Positions 21,120 through 33,352 are shown, numbered from the stretch's first letter. The stretch is 64,000 nt of DNA from Aurelia coerulea (GCA_039566865.1 CM076944.1:21908501-21972500); one strand, 5' to 3'. Notes: a model not told the origin generated them from the letters alone. Made by a program: numbers and translations.

Positions 21120-22478
21120 GGGTAAGACGGGGTAAAGTGAACTAGGGGGTAAAGTGAACTACTGAGAACATTCGCGCTTCTCTCCAAAAGTAAACATGCA
21201 ATGATAAAACATGATTTATGCCCAATGCTTTGTTATATGTGCTCACATAAAATGAAAACATTTTTGCAAAATAGTTCTTCCTGTTGTTGCAAAAAATCCC
21301 TTTACCCGAGGCAGTCAAAACAACTTCGGGAAAGTATGGTTGTTAGGTTTGGGCTCCTATCTTTGGCCTTAATTTTTGACCCCAAGACGAAATTCATTTC
21401 TATAATTGTTTTGATCGATTTGAAGCACATACGACGTGTTTACTTTTTCCAAAAGGAAAGGGCCAAGAAAGACTTTTTTGTCAGCTAACATAATATTTTA
21501 AAAGATCTACCTTTCGGTCGATATTTTGCTTCGACCGGGGTAAAGTGAACTACCCATAATTTTTTATTTTCTCATGTGAACATGAAGTCAGATGAAGAAG
21601 ACCTTTTCAGTCTCATTTCCTTCATCATTCTGCCTTCAGAAAATCATAATTTGCAGGATAATTTTTCGCTCTGATGACACAAAAATATATTCTGATACCA
21701 GCTCCCTGAAAAACCTCCAAAACATTTCACAGCCGAAGTTTGACCTTTATTCAAAAATGCGGCTACTGATCCAAGAATTTTGTTATGATTTAATGAAGCA
21801 TACCAATCGACATGGAAAGGATAAATGGTCATCACTGTGAAATTAGAATATTGATAATTGTTATAGATTTATAACTATTTTTGGTTTTATTTCTGGGCGG
21901 AGGTTTCTTGGCAAAATGAACTACTTTGAAAATATTGTTTCTCTTTGTGGTAATTTAGTATTTATATTCAATATGGTATGTTCCAAGTATATTCCCATTA
22001 TTGTTCATCGACTTGCATCCAGGTCTCGCAATCTGACTCGAATTTGTGACTTAGACAATAGTTTTTGGTTAATATTTGATCTGCAAAGATCGTTCTCAAC
22101 ATAGGTCACAATTTATTTTTTTTAAATATCACTCTTGTGAAATTTTTGGGTTCGTTTCGTTTCGGCATGTCAAGAACTCCTTAGAGTTGCAAAATAAATC
22201 ATGTTTTCGAGTATTACCAGCATCATTTTGGTTTTATCGAACAATTGCTGAGTAGTTCACTTTACCCCGGTCTGGGGGTAAAGTGAACTAGGCAGAGCGG
22301 TCGCCAAAGAAAGCTCTTTTGTGAGACAATGGAAAAAGATTTGAAAAATATTTTTGCAGGATAAACTGACCCAAAGACATAATGTCAAAACAACGTTAAA
22401 AAGTTTGCCCTCAGCTAAAATCTCTTTAGGATATCCTTGAAAAACCTCCAAAATAGTTCACTTTACCCCGTCTTACCC
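21120..22478. mobile_element. TA-flanked inverted-repeat element, GGGTAAGACGGGG family
   Basis: Perfect 25-bp terminal inverted repeats (21120-21144 and 22454-22478, starting GGGTAAGACGGGGTAAAG) lie inside TA dinucleotides. The submotif GGGGTAAAGTGAACTA occurs inside at 21140-21160, 21537-21553 and 22254-22290 in both orientations, like transposase-binding repeats. The two frames of more than 80 codons show no transposase, so the element is non-autonomous. Confidence 0.9.
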
Positions 22479-22485
22479 TACTGTA

Positions 22486-23876
22486 CAGGGTGAGTCAAAA
22501 AAGTTAACACGTTTGGTGGGTTGTGAAATGCGTGGTCGTGGGTGCGTGGTCGTGGTGCGTGGTCGTGGGTGCGTGGCTGTGGGTGCGTGGCTGATATTTA
22601 GAACTAAACTGTTGATCTATCAGGTGAAAGGCTAACTTTAGATGTGAACAATTCGTTTGATAAAAGCATTTATCTTTTAGACACAGAAATTAGCAAAAAG
22701 CTGGTAATGGGTTTGCATAGAAAAATGCATTCCATGTTCTATTCTGGTCTATAATTAACTCGCAATTGACGCTTAAATTCTAGTTGTTTCAATGGCAAGT
22801 AAATCATGGACCAAAATGGAACGTGGAATTCTTGTTTCCATACAAAGTTAGTACCAGCAATTTTCAGTTCTTTTACCAAAAGGTGCATTCCTCGGAAAAA
22901 AAACCGGATATCGTGAACTGCGTTTTTTATTATTCAAAATGAAATGCATATCATCATAAACATTTTACAATGCATTTCCGACTTAAATAAAGCTCAAACC
23001 GGCCACACACGAAACAGATAACTTTCAAAATTGAGACCGAGAACTCAGCCATATCCTGGAATTTTAACCCGAGACAAAAAACGATAGTTGTTGGTAAAGC
23101 CGACCAATTCTCTTGTGCGTAGTCGACCGCGAACACATGAATGAACGAATACGTGGACACATGAATGAACGAACAGGACATTAAAACTCACTTCAACTAG
23201 CGACGCGCAACGAACCCATTAAGACTTGGTCGATGACCGACCGACGGACCATAACGAAAATATGCTACCTTTGGTCGCCAACAACGATGCATAAAAGTGG
23301 TAGGGTATTAAGATTAAAATTTGTCATTTCATTTCATTTCCAAGAATGGCTGCTTTTCAGGGGCCGTGGTAAAACCCTAATTACAATGTTATGATAAATA
23401 AAAAAGAAATATCAAAAATATTGAATAAAATAGCGTAATCTACATTTAAAAGTAGACAGAGAGGGGGCTAGCTTGACCTCATGTTCTAATTTATTCCAAA
23501 CTGTTGATCCACGGAACGAAAATGATTTCTGGCCATTGCTCGTTTTCACTTGTGGAGCAAGCAAGTCAATCTCAGAATTTTTCAAGTTTGGAAAGTCCAA
23601 TGTTTGCTTCCATATCTCGCGTTTGAGAAGCGTGGTCAACGAAAGGAAAACGATTTCCGAGGGCTGCCATAATCTGCTTGTCGATCGGGATGACGATATG
23701 AATCTTTGCATGCATGCATTTTTCGAGGAATGTGTATTTACCAAACAAAATTTTCATCTAAGTTAGCCTTCAACTGATATAGGTTAACATTTTAGTTTTG
23801 AAGATCGACCACGAACTTTTTATCCCACAGCCCATCGAGTGTGCTGACTTGCTTTGACTCACCCAGTACATAGGTT
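22486..23876. mobile_element. TA-flanked inverted-repeat element, GGGTGAGTC family, copy A
   Basis: Ends are CAGGGTGAGTCAAA (22486-) and the complement of CTGGGTGAGTCAAAG (-23876) between TA dinucleotides. Inner sequence also mirrors in part (GGTGGGTTGTGAAA versus GATGGGCTGTGGGA). A LINE tail fragment (23322-23750) sits inside it. It starts 7 bp after the previous element. The same end sequence recurs in the foldback at 53609-54314. Confidence 0.72.
23322..23750 (-). pseudogene. LINE 3' fragment nested in the TA element
   Basis: Minus-strand reading ends with QKSFSFRGSTVWNKLEHEVK and then LAPSLSTFKCRLRYF, a LINE C terminus. The 3' side carries an (ATTTC)n pentamer tail at 23322-23341. Confidence 0.75.
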
Positions 23877-23990
23877 AAAAATGACTTTGAATGCTATATC
23901 ACCATCACCAATGCACTAAATGTTAACAAATGAATTGCCTAGATCTGGGGAGCATGTAATGGCCAATTTTCGTAACAACATTCAACTTAC

Positions 23991-24100
23991 TCTTCATAAC
24001 TATATGATGTCATCGGTCTTGAGTCGCCTCTTTGGTAAATCGAAACGTTTCTAAATCCGACGCAAAGCCAGAGTTCCGGGGGTAATGTTGGATCTGTCGT
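23991..24100 (-). CDS. MYO10: Myosin-X-like exon 19 (FERM F3)
   Basis: 110 nt between ATGCAG and GTAAGT. It reads LPPELWLCVGFRNVSIYQRG and then DSRPMTSYSYE, the PH-like F3 lobe. Phase 0 in, 2 out. The 18.7 kb intron that follows carries the minisatellites and intact retroelements. Confidence 0.96.
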
Positions 24101-24267
24101 CTGCATGAAATTGATAAGAAAAGAATCAACGATCAGTCAAGAACGTGAACACTCTTGAAACAAAATTGGAAGTAACAACTAACTATTTGTAAAAGAGTTA
24201 TATCTCATTTCAAAACTATATTATTACGTTTAAAATCTACCCAAGCTTTAGTCTTCAAATTTGGCAT

Positions 24268-24315
<48 letters not shown>
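24268..24315. repeat. (ATT)n microsatellite, left
   Basis: About 15 ATT units directly bordering the Penelope-like remnant. It matches the ATT tract on its other side in strand. Confidence 0.95.
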
Positions 24316-24369
24316 GAGAGTCAAAGTCAAGAGTCAAAGTCAAGAGTCAAGTCAAATGTTTGCAAAGGG

Positions 24370-25114
24370 ATATCCTTTTAAATAGGGAATCTAAATCTAA
24401 GGATGGCACGAGGATACCCCTCGTCCTTACTTTTCATCCTGCACTTTATGGGGTTCATGAGATCTTGAGGAAATGTGAAAATATTCTTCTTGTTGATCGT
24501 GAGCATCGCAGGATTTTTTCGGGAAAACTTTTCGTCTCATTTAGAAGGGCCAAAAACTTGAAAGATACCCTGGTTCGGGCAAAATTGAAACCGGTAAACG
24601 AGGAGCTGGTGGAAAAGGGTACGCGTAAGTGCAATGGTAGAAGGTGTCAAATATGCCCTATGATGCGAGAGGGGTCCACGTTTTATAATGCAGATGATTC
24701 TCGGTTTTTTAGAAACTTTTCAGGGGCGTATACTGCAACTCGGATTATGTAGTATACTTGCTACAATGCGAATGTTGCAATAAAAAGTATGTCGGTAGTA
24801 CGAAGACTAAATTTCGCCAGAGATTTAACGTCTATAAATCGTATTTTCGGACCTACAAACAAAAGCGTCTCAGTGGTAATCTTCATACGGGTAAGCCGGT
24901 CCCACAGGCAAGCTTTTTCTCTCACTTTTTTGAACAAAATCATCGGGGTGAGTTTTTGGTAAAAATAAGCATCATCGATGGTGCAGGTGACGTATATTCG
25001 CTCCGTAGAAAGGAGCTATTTTGGCAGTATAAATTGGGTCTATTTTCTCCACAGGGCCTAAATGAAAGGGTAGCGGATGTCGAGTTGGACTTGTTTGCCT
25101 GCGGGAGCGCTTAA
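24370..25114 (+). pseudogene. Penelope-like RT end and GIY-YIG endonuclease, frameshifted
   Basis: First frame: RIPLVLTFHPAL, FRRAKNLKDTLVRAKLKP and a CNGRRCQICP zinc motif, typical of the RT-endonuclease linker. The frame then breaks near 24730-24750. The second frame holds VVYLLQCECCNKKYVGSTKT and then RFNVYKSYF, the GIY-YIG core, and ends at 25114. The frameshift plus the missing RT core make this copy inactive. Confidence 0.87.
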
Positions 25115-25576
25115 TCCTTCTACCATTGCACTTAGATCTCAGGGGAGGGGGAGGAGATGCTGGCTGGTTAACTTCGTGCAATTTGCACGTGGTGTTGGGG
25201 TGGAATTCCCCATCGGGCCATTCGGGATTTAGCAACTTAAGCAAATCCTTGGAGGGTTACTGGCTGGCGTCTGTTTTCCTGTTTCCTTGTAAACATTTAT
25301 ATTTCGGCTGACACTCTCAATCCCATGTGGGTAAAAGGTTAAAAGATGGGCTGTATGATTGTAATTTTAGGGTTTGGAATGTGTCTAGGGTATTTTTGTT
25401 TTTATCTAAATAAGTTTATGTTAATTTTGTTTACGCTGTAAAACGTCTGTATTATTGTAAGTCTATAGTTTGGAATGTATCAAGGGTATCGTAATTTTGA
25501 TTTTATGTAAATTTTATGTTAATATAATTTTGTTTACATTGTATATAAACATGGCTGTCCGGAGTTGTAAAGTAAA

Positions 25577-25598
25577 CTGATGAAGATTTTAATCGAAA
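25577..25598 (+). ncRNA. Hammerhead-ribozyme-like core in the Penelope tail
   Basis: CTGATGA (25577-25583), a short GATT/AATC stem and GAAA (25595-25598) follow the hammerhead core layout. Penelope-like elements are known to carry such motifs. I could not define stems I and III, so activity is unproven. Confidence 0.5.
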
Positions 25599-25627
25599 CG
25601 TTTTTTAAAATAACAGTGTTTTTCATA

Positions 25628-25653
25628 TATTATTATTATTATTATTATTATTA
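25628..25653. repeat. (ATT)n microsatellite, right
   Basis: About 8 ATT units between the Penelope-like remnant and the LINE 3' end; probably the LINE's tail. Confidence 0.93.
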
Positions 25654-26885
25654 AATATCTATTTAAAGTAGGCTAAAAAATGAATAGCTAAATTGCAGCA
25701 ATTTAAGGCCTACTATTTACAATATACATAATTTACAATAAAATTAATATATATTACAGGACAAATCAGAGTTAAAATCTATCATGTTAGAAACCCAACT
25801 TGCGGGATATATACTTTGCAAAGCCTACAGTTGCATGTTCCACCATTCCAACATCTAATTCGTTTTTTGAACATAGGAAGGCTGTTTGATTTTTTTAGTT
25901 CTTGCGGTAAATGCTGCCACAGTTTATTTCCAAGGTAAGTAATGGACTCAACTCCAAAGGACGTAGTTCGTACTTTTGGCAGTTGAGCGTCATTACCATG
26001 CCTTAGGCAGTACCTAATATTTCGTTGCATGAAAATACCCTTCATGAATGGTGGATTCAGACCGCATTTTGTTTTATAAATTTCAGTCATGAGCAACTGT
26101 AGGTTTCTTACATGGATTGGTACCGATTTAGATTGCTCCAGGAGAAAACCGAAATCATTCTCGTAATCTTTATATGCAATGCGTATTGCCCTTTCTTGAA
26201 TATGATTTATTCTATGATTCAAAGCTCTACCATAGAACATCCAAACAAGCGGACAGTAGCTGAAATGGGACAAAACGAACGCCCTCATTAACTGCTGCAG
26301 TTTTTCAGTGTCCATGTATCGTGAAATTCGATCAAGAGCGTGGAGTTTTTGGCTGGCCATTTTGCAAACAGTCTTGACGTGTTGCTTGAAAGAAAGTGAT
26401 TGATCAAAGGTTATACCGAGAAGATTTTCCTCTGAACTTTCTTTCACATAGGCCTCGCCTATTTTAATTGTTGTTTCATTACTCCCTTTTACACCAAAAA
26501 TCATTAAGTGACATTTGTCTTCATTTAGCTTCATGCCATTGTTTGGAAACCATTCAGTTATCTTAAGGGCATCATTCTCCAAATGCATAATGACATTTTC
26601 GATGTTAGGACCACACGCATAAATAGGTGTGTCGTCCGCATAATTACAGATTTCGGTGTCCTCCAGGAACATAAAAAGGTCATTCAGGTATATGTTAAAC
26701 AAAAGGAGTCCCAACACCGAACCTTGCGGTACTCCCAGGACGGTTTCTGTTCATGTGCTGAATGAACCATTGACCTTTACCCTCTGCTTCCTGTCGGTGA
26801 GATAGCTATTGATAAACAGCAAGGCAGATCTACTGAAGCCATATGCATTCAATTTTGCTATTAGTAGTCCATGCTATTATGTATG
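25654..26885 (-). pseudogene. 5'-truncated LINE reverse transcriptase
   Basis: Open from 26717 to 25782 (311 codons): LLLFNIYLNDLF, the NYADD active site, SFKQHVKTVCKMASQKLHAL, YCPLVWMFYGRALNHRI and LGNKLWQHLP. Upstream, SYLTDRKQRVKVNGSFST and the VPQGSVLG motif are separated by a TGA where TGG is expected, so at least one nonsense change is present. No endonuclease part remains. The 3' tail is (AAT)n on the minus strand. Confidence 0.88.
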
Positions 26886-28287
26886 TCCATGAACATATAG
26901 TGCACTGTTCTCATTTTCAGGAAACAATTAATAACTCTTTCAAAATTGTCATACAAATCTAGGACTGGGCTCATTAGATGCAAAGTTACATGTCTGATTC
27001 AACTGTGAACTAAAATTTCATTTCTGAGGCGATCTTGGGGGATTGGGGCCTAGTCTCGATATGTTTTACTTCAAGACGTTAGACACAAGCGTAATATGGT
27101 TGTAATTTCAAGAATTCAAGGTAGGAAACATTTTAATGCAAAAAAAATTAATCTGTCGTAAAGACAAAATCTGCTGCATTTAGTCCCATTGCTAGTATGC
27201 AATTTTGATCACATGATTAGAGTCTTGGTTACTTAGAAAGCATGCTTGGAAAGTTTCTCTTAGGTACATGACATTTTGAGGTATCATGCATCATTCATTG
27301 ACAGAAACCTCCATCTGTTGCGAAAAATCCAATTTAAACGTCAGTCACCAAAATCAGACTTGAAGACCTAAAATTGCAGCAAATCGTATAATCCGTATTG
27401 TATAATCGTATAACCCACGTGAAATTCGTTGATTTTTCTATTCTAAAGTGGTTCTACTTAGAAGAAAAGCTATTGGCTTTGGTGTGCAACACTGTGCATT
27501 TTTTGAAAACGGTTTTTTAGATGCATCAATAAAGATATATAATTCAAGAGTTGTCTTTTCATGAAATAATCTCAATATTGTGAAAAATCATATCTAATTT
27601 TTCAAGCTTATTCTAAATTCTTTTCATGTAGAAGAAGCTATTTCCTTTAAAATGAGCCATAGCTTAAATGTTTTGGACAAGTATAACAGTTTCAATCGCT
27701 TTAATGGAAATGAGTGGTTTTTCAAAATCAGATTGATCAAATATTGGATTCAAAACTGACGATTTTCGCAACTTTGTAAATTCACAGAAAAACAAACATT
27801 AGACATGTTACAAAACGGTTTTCAGTTTCAGGGAGTTCATGCATTGCCAATGAGAGCAAAATCAAAGGAATCGTTTTTGAAAAAATTGATTTTTAATTGT
27901 TTGCAGGTCTGGGCACACAATGTAGTGTCAGTGGCAAAAAGTTTCATCTCAATCTTTAAATTAGCGGAGTGGGTAGTGAAGTTTCTCTGAAACCTAAGAA
28001 ATGTTTCAAGATGAGCTTTCCCCAAACCTGGGAAAGCAAACGCTTGCACTCGATACATCTTTCAGATTCCAATAATATTGTTAATATAATATTTTTTACA
28101 GAAATTCGATTGGTCGATTGGTCAAAATATTGAAAATAGCCAGATAGCATTCGAAGGACGAGAAATTAGTTGCTCAATATTCTAGCTTTTCAATAGGAGA
28201 GCAAATAGAAAATGTTAATAGGAGGCTCGAGTTCCTATTTCATTACACGGGAGATACTAAAATGATAAAAAGAGAACATTTACTTAC
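26886..28287. other. Intron sequence, no gene seen
   Basis: AT-rich. Several short frames, none with a recognisable domain. Confidence 0.5.
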
Positions 28288-28374
28288 AACAACATCGAAC
28301 ATAGTTGCACCGAATCCTGCCCAACCTTTAACAATTTTCATATATTCTTCTTGAGCTTCCTCTGAACTGCATCC
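28288..28374 (-). CDS. MYO10: Myosin-X-like exon 18 (FERM F3 start)
   Basis: 87 nt between TTTTCTAAG and GTAAGT. It reads GCSSEEAQEEYMKIVKGWAG and then FGATMFDVV. The frame is open further upstream, but the pyrimidine-rich acceptor at 28375-28390 gives the exact family join WKKLT-GCSSEEA. Confidence 0.95.
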
Positions 28375-28594
28375 CTTAGAAAACAAAATGTTTGCATGAG
28401 CTCTAGCATTATTCAATGCCAAAACTAATACCTGTATTCGAAATAAACCTTCTGCTTAATTTGTTAAAAATGTTCAACGTTTTGGTTCACTGAAAGCAGA
28501 TGTTAGTTGGCAAGCATCATAAAAGGAATATTGATAGAGTGTAAAATGCTATGTTACATTGTGAAGGAGAATCAAAGACTCTCCATATACATAC

Positions 28595-28793
28595 CTCTTA
28601 GCTATACAACAAAGAGTCTGCTACAAAAGAGTTTGGATCGAGCAATATCTGTTTACATTTTGCTACGAAAGGTTCGATTGAAAGGCGTTGAAGATTCTAC
28701 CACTGTCTTTACATTCGGAAATTCTACAGAATGTGGGTATAAAAATATTGTTCGATTTAGATTCTTTTGTGGAATAAGTAAAAGGTCTATTGG
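28595..28793 (+). mobile_element. Short inverted-repeat element, copy 2
   Basis: Aligns in reverse to the element at 7107-7290: CTCTTAGCTATACAAC at one end, GGATCGAGC and GGTTCGATTG inside, and AGTAAAAGGTCTATTGG at the other end. Confidence 0.65.
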
Positions 28794-29220
28794 CATCTTC
28801 ATTTAGAAAAAAAAACAACAGTGCCAATCTTAAATCTCCTATTTGAAAAGGCTTTCACGATCATTCAAACATAAATTCTTTCTACCCATGCAGTAGTTCC
28901 TATAAAATCTCTACTGGGCGACCTGATAAACAGTGAACATTTTTCAAAATCATCAAAAATTGATTATGCTACAGATCATAAATTTAATTGTGCTTTTGTT
29001 TCAAAGATCGAATTAGTTTCTGGAAATATCTTTACCTTATCCCTGAGGAAAAAAGATTTTCACAGGGTCGCTTGAGAAACCGTCTTTTGAACTACAGCAT
29101 TGTACAAAAGCATGAGTATGCAGTAAAGAGCCATTTTTTGGTGATTTCATACGAAATTTTGGGTTCTGGATGATAAAAGAGCCAAATCACAGATCTAGGC
29201 GAACTCACTGAGTGGCTGGA

Positions 29221-29521
29221 TGGATCAACGATGCAATGTTACGACTAACTTTTACAGTTTGACAGTGTGCAGTTTTGCAGTATGCATCAATACCAGGCAT
29301 ACGGAACATTTCTTGCTGCACTGCCACTCTCATCATCTGCAGAGAAATAATCTCCTCAACCGCGTACAGGCAATTTTGCTTTCAAACGGTTTGTCGAACC
29401 TTTCCAATGAGGAACTAGTTTCAATAATTTTGTATGGTGATATAAGGTTACCCTTTGAGTAAAAAAAAATAATCATTAAAGCAACACTAGAGTTCATTGA
29501 ATCATCAAAGAGATTTTCTTA
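29221..29521 (+). pseudogene. C-terminal fragment of a LINE related to the 2A LINE
   Basis: HTEHFLLHCHSHHLQRNNLL and LSNEELVSIILYGDIRLPFE match the end of the intact LINE (TEHFLLLC, LLYGD) in order and spacing. A stop then interrupts ATLEFIESSKRF. The 5' part is missing. An A-rich tract near 29740 may be its tail. Confidence 0.78.
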
Positions 29522-30002
29522 AATCATTTCAGTGAAATTTTCGTCTCCTCCCCCCACATTTGTATCTTTTTATTTCTTTTCGTAGCTTTAGTTTATGCTG
29601 TAGCCTAGTTAATTATTTTCATGTAAATGTTTTATGTTATTTTTTAAAGCCACGGGGTTGCAATTTATTCTCATTCTCCCTGTGGTAACGTCCTGTAGCC
29701 ATGTTCTGTTATTTTAAAATTTTAGATTGATATATATAAAAAAAAAATACCAGGCAGCTCTCAAAAGCAGCAATTTCCACAAGCGACCCTGTGAAATTGT
29801 AGCGCTAAATTGTAATTAGTGTTTGCAATATCTATTAAATCAATTTGAACCCTGATACAAATGCAGCACCGAATGAAATTATTACGATCAGAAACGCAAT
29901 CAAACATTCGTGATTTTCAAAAAGTTTCACTGTTTTGGGTGACCCGTTAAGTTACTTGAACCTATGTCGAAAGCATATTGCAAGTAGTCTAATGTAACTT
30001 AC

Positions 30003-30106
30003 TGTTAATTTCTTCCAGTTGTCAATAATTGTGCTTTTAATTGCAGACATTTCTTCTTCTACGTTGACTTTGGGTTGATCGTTCTCATTTTGATCAGTGT
30101 TGTCTC
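30003..30106 (-). CDS. MYO10: Myosin-X-like exon 17 (FERM loop and F3 lead-in)
   Basis: 104 nt between TTTCAG and GTAAGT. An acidic stretch (DNTDQNENDQPKVNVEEE) is followed by SAIKSTIIDNWKKLT, the helix leading into F3. Phase 1 in, 0 out. Confidence 0.94.
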
Positions 30107-30740
30107 CTGAAATAATACATTGATCATAGCTTATGCCGGGTTTCGCAGAAAAAAGCTCAGACATTGGTGAATCTGTGGGTCTCAGTATAGGCTGCAATTC
30201 TTCAAAAAAAGATCCTACAAGTTGGCTGTTACCTTTTGCTTGGAATTGGCTGGCTTATGAGGAATTTCAAGTACTTTGCTGCAATTCTACGAAGAAAGTT
30301 TTTGTTATCTTCCTCTGTTTTCATTGTGTTGCAGATCCTCACAAACATTTTTTTCCAATGCCGCCACTTGTTCTATTAATTTGGAAGCTACAGTGATTTT
30401 AATTTTCTTCAAAATTCTGCTTCAACTCTTTTCGCAAAAGAAAATAGCTTTGAAAATAACCACTAGATTGAAAAAGTTCACGGCATAATCAAAGCAAAGG
30501 GCGCAAAGTTCCTTTCAAGCCATTCAATTAAAATAAAGAGGTAATAGCCAGCCACGGCGACTTTAATCGCATGCTTTAGCCTTCTAAAATGTTATCAGAT
30601 TTTTGTCAAACCGATATTCAATGACACGTTCCCTGTTAGACAAAACTTAATGTGATAAAAAAAGGATGGAATCTTTTTCAAGTTACAACTATAAAAATCT
30701 TCCATCTCGGAGTCTATCAAACGCTAACGTAAAGTTTTAC

Positions 30741-30777
30741 CTGAAAAAAGTGGTGACATGACTTTGCGAATAGATCC
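30741..30777 (-). CDS. MYO10: Myosin-X-like exon 16 (microexon)
   Basis: 37 nt between CCTTAG and GTAAAA, the smallest exon, reading GSIRKVMSPLFS. It links the F2 lobe to an acidic loop. Phase 0 in, 1 out, and both joins are exact. Confidence 0.88.
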
Positions 30778-31329
30778 CTAAGGAGATAAAACAGAGTTCT
30801 TAAATACATGATACGACAATAACAACAGTTTAGAGCAGCAACCCGAATATCTTTTTTATGTACGAAGTAAAACGAGTACATATAGGAGTGAGGTGGTGTA
30901 ACGCACTAACTAACTAACCCCGTAACTCACGAACCAAGAACGCATTCCGCGAACAAGCTAAGAATGCCAAGAATGCAATCAGTTGCCAACTGCTGTATTG
31001 TTGCTGCGCCTCCGCACCATCAGATCACTGCATTTGCTGAGACTTTTTTGGCAGAGCACCAGGAAAACAAACCATTTGCACTAATTATTTTCGATGTCAT
31101 GTGATCAACGAAAGTTCTAGAAGAAACGTTGTGACGCAGTCGATTCATGTCCAATTCGACCACAAATGAGCCCATTAACCATATTGCATGTTGCTCTCTT
31201 TACAAAAGTGTTGGCAGATTTTCAATTCAACAATTTTGGATACTGGAAGTAAATATCTTCATTGGTACCCGGACTTCTGCTTCGAAGCCAAATCCCACAA
31301 AGGCTACGTTGCTTTTATGTGCCACCGCA

Positions 31330-31477
31330 GAGGTCGCCGCGTTCGACCTCGAAGATACTTGCAGGCTGAGTTGGGTTAGAGCTTCACTATCGTACACATT
31401 CCAAAATTCTAGAAAATCTATAAAAATATTGTAGATTCAGATTTTTCTAGAATAGCAAAAAGGTCTATTGTAGATCG
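31330..31477 (+). mobile_element. Short inverted-repeat element, degraded copy 3
   Basis: GTTAGAGCTTC, GTACACATTC and AGAATAGCAAAAAGGTCTATTG are shared in order with the reverse of 7107-7290. The left end is unclear. Confidence 0.55.
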
Positions 31478-33140
31478 CAGATGCTGTAACTGCTTTTGAA
31501 ACCTGACACGGGACTGTTGACGTCAGGCCTCAATCAATAACTTGATGGGGTAAATGAACGTCTGTTTAGAAATTTTACTTTCTTGGGGAAAATGTTACAG
31601 TTGACTCGAGTTGACTCTGTGCCGCTGTGCAAGCATCAATCCACGGGAACATGTTTTCCTTTTAGGTCGAACAAGGGATGCGAGGACCCCTTAAAAACTA
31701 CTTCTTGTGTGCTGAAGGACTGCCCCCTCCAGTAGAAAATAGAAATATGAAACAAGAAAAGTATCGGAATTGCCGCAGCTTCAAAGAAGCTCATTGCTCC
31801 CATCTGAAGGTCACCATGTGCTCTTTCCTGTCTGTAATGGTTATTTGGAAGCATTTACCCTAAGCTATTTTAAACTTTGTTCTGTACCAGCGTTCTTCGT
31901 ACATGGCTAATGGGCCCCTTTATTATACTGCAACTCTACCAAATTTAAAAATGACCAAAATACTAGAAAAAATGCAGGTTTTGAAACGTAAATCTTTTAT
32001 TAAATCATCTAGATAGTTATTACACGAGCCAAAAAGGCCATGAGCTTATTTTCCAAAAGGACAAAGTTTAAAACGGATTTAACTACATAAGCGAACTGCG
32101 CAGCACATAACAATGGTTCTTGTCCAGACCCTAGAAGTTCTGAATTCGATTTTGCAAATGGCCCAAATACATTACCAGTTGAAACTTCAAACAAGATGGA
32201 ATGTTGAAAGGATACTGCTAGCAGAGTCTTTTATTCTTCGAAAAAGAGTGTGTTCATTTGAACCGACAAAAAACATGTTTTGATTCTCCAGGACCACTTT
32301 TCTAATTCGTCTAATTCCGGGGTAAAAATTGCACAGGGGGGGGGGGGGGGTAAGGCCGATGATGTTGGCAATTATACTGAAAATGAGTATAGGTTTGTGC
32401 AATCTTGCTGTCTTAATTGCATTTTCCGTGACGATTTGTAGCGCATTGACTCAAATTTTTCTAGTGGCAAGCCCCCAGACTCCCGTTCAATGTAAGCTCT
32501 ACGCTCGCATATCTCAACAACATAGCTTGGGGAAGACCTAACTCGAAGTCTACCTCAAAATCTTTTTCACAAACGAGGAGAAAGTAGTTAGGTATAGGTA
32601 GTGTAAGTTAAGAATCTTCCGGAGAAAAATTGTATGTGACTGCGAGAATCGTTCTAAGCCAAGGTAGTGGCTGGCTGTTTTGGAAAAATTTTCCTAGACA
32701 AACAATTACAGTCAAGACTCCCATTTTGAAGCCAGCAAAATAGGATTGTAAGAACCGTTCTAGGACAAAGCAAACTGTGTTTACGCAAAAAGTTTCATGC
32801 GGTGGTGAATCACAAAAAACTGTTACAAAATTATGCAAGCTTCCACTTTCGCACTGGTAAAGATGGGAAGAAGGATAGGCATTCTAAACCAAAGGATTTT
32901 AATTTTTCTAACAAGAAATTTCCTGGGATGCAATTTTAAACAACTGTTATGAAATGATCGACAATTCCATTTCAACACCGGCTAACATGGGATCGGTAGA
33001 TGTGTTCTAAGCCACACCAAAGGGTGTGTCCACAGAAATTTTCCAGGGAGGCTTGCCCCCGGCCCCCTCATTTTCATACCCCCGCTTGATTTCTACTCGT
33101 CACGCCGCTGGCAGGTTTGTGTGTGTTGATTAGTTTCTGC
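31478..33140. other. Intron sequence with G run, no gene seen
   Basis: A run of about 13 G lies at 32336-32350. No exon recognised on either strand. Confidence 0.5.
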
Positions 33141-33352
33141 TGCGTCAGATGCCCTCTTTTGCACAAACCATATACTTCAAATTTCTGAATCTGAAAGAGC
33201 CTGACAGTCCTTCGACAATTCTATTAGATTGTTCGCAGAAATTTTTGGGGGGTTCGAAGGTTGGTCGTTCAGTCACCGGTAGGGCGTCAGTTTCTAATTG
33301 TGGGACACATACTCGTGTTATTTCAACAGACTCATTTACCTTCCCGTCAGTC

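Larger units (their letters stand above)
24316..25624 (+). mobile_element. 5'-truncated Penelope-like element
   Basis: Contains the end of a Penelope-type reverse transcriptase, a GIY-YIG endonuclease, a 3' UTR and a hammerhead-like core. It is bounded on both sides by ATT microsatellite and appears to have landed in the (AAT)n tail of the LINE at 25653-26885. Confidence 0.85.

Noticed and set aside
28375..28436. Longer form of exon 18 starting VLVLALNNARAH
   Set aside because: The frame is open but lies upstream of a strong acceptor; only the shorter exon joins in line with the family.
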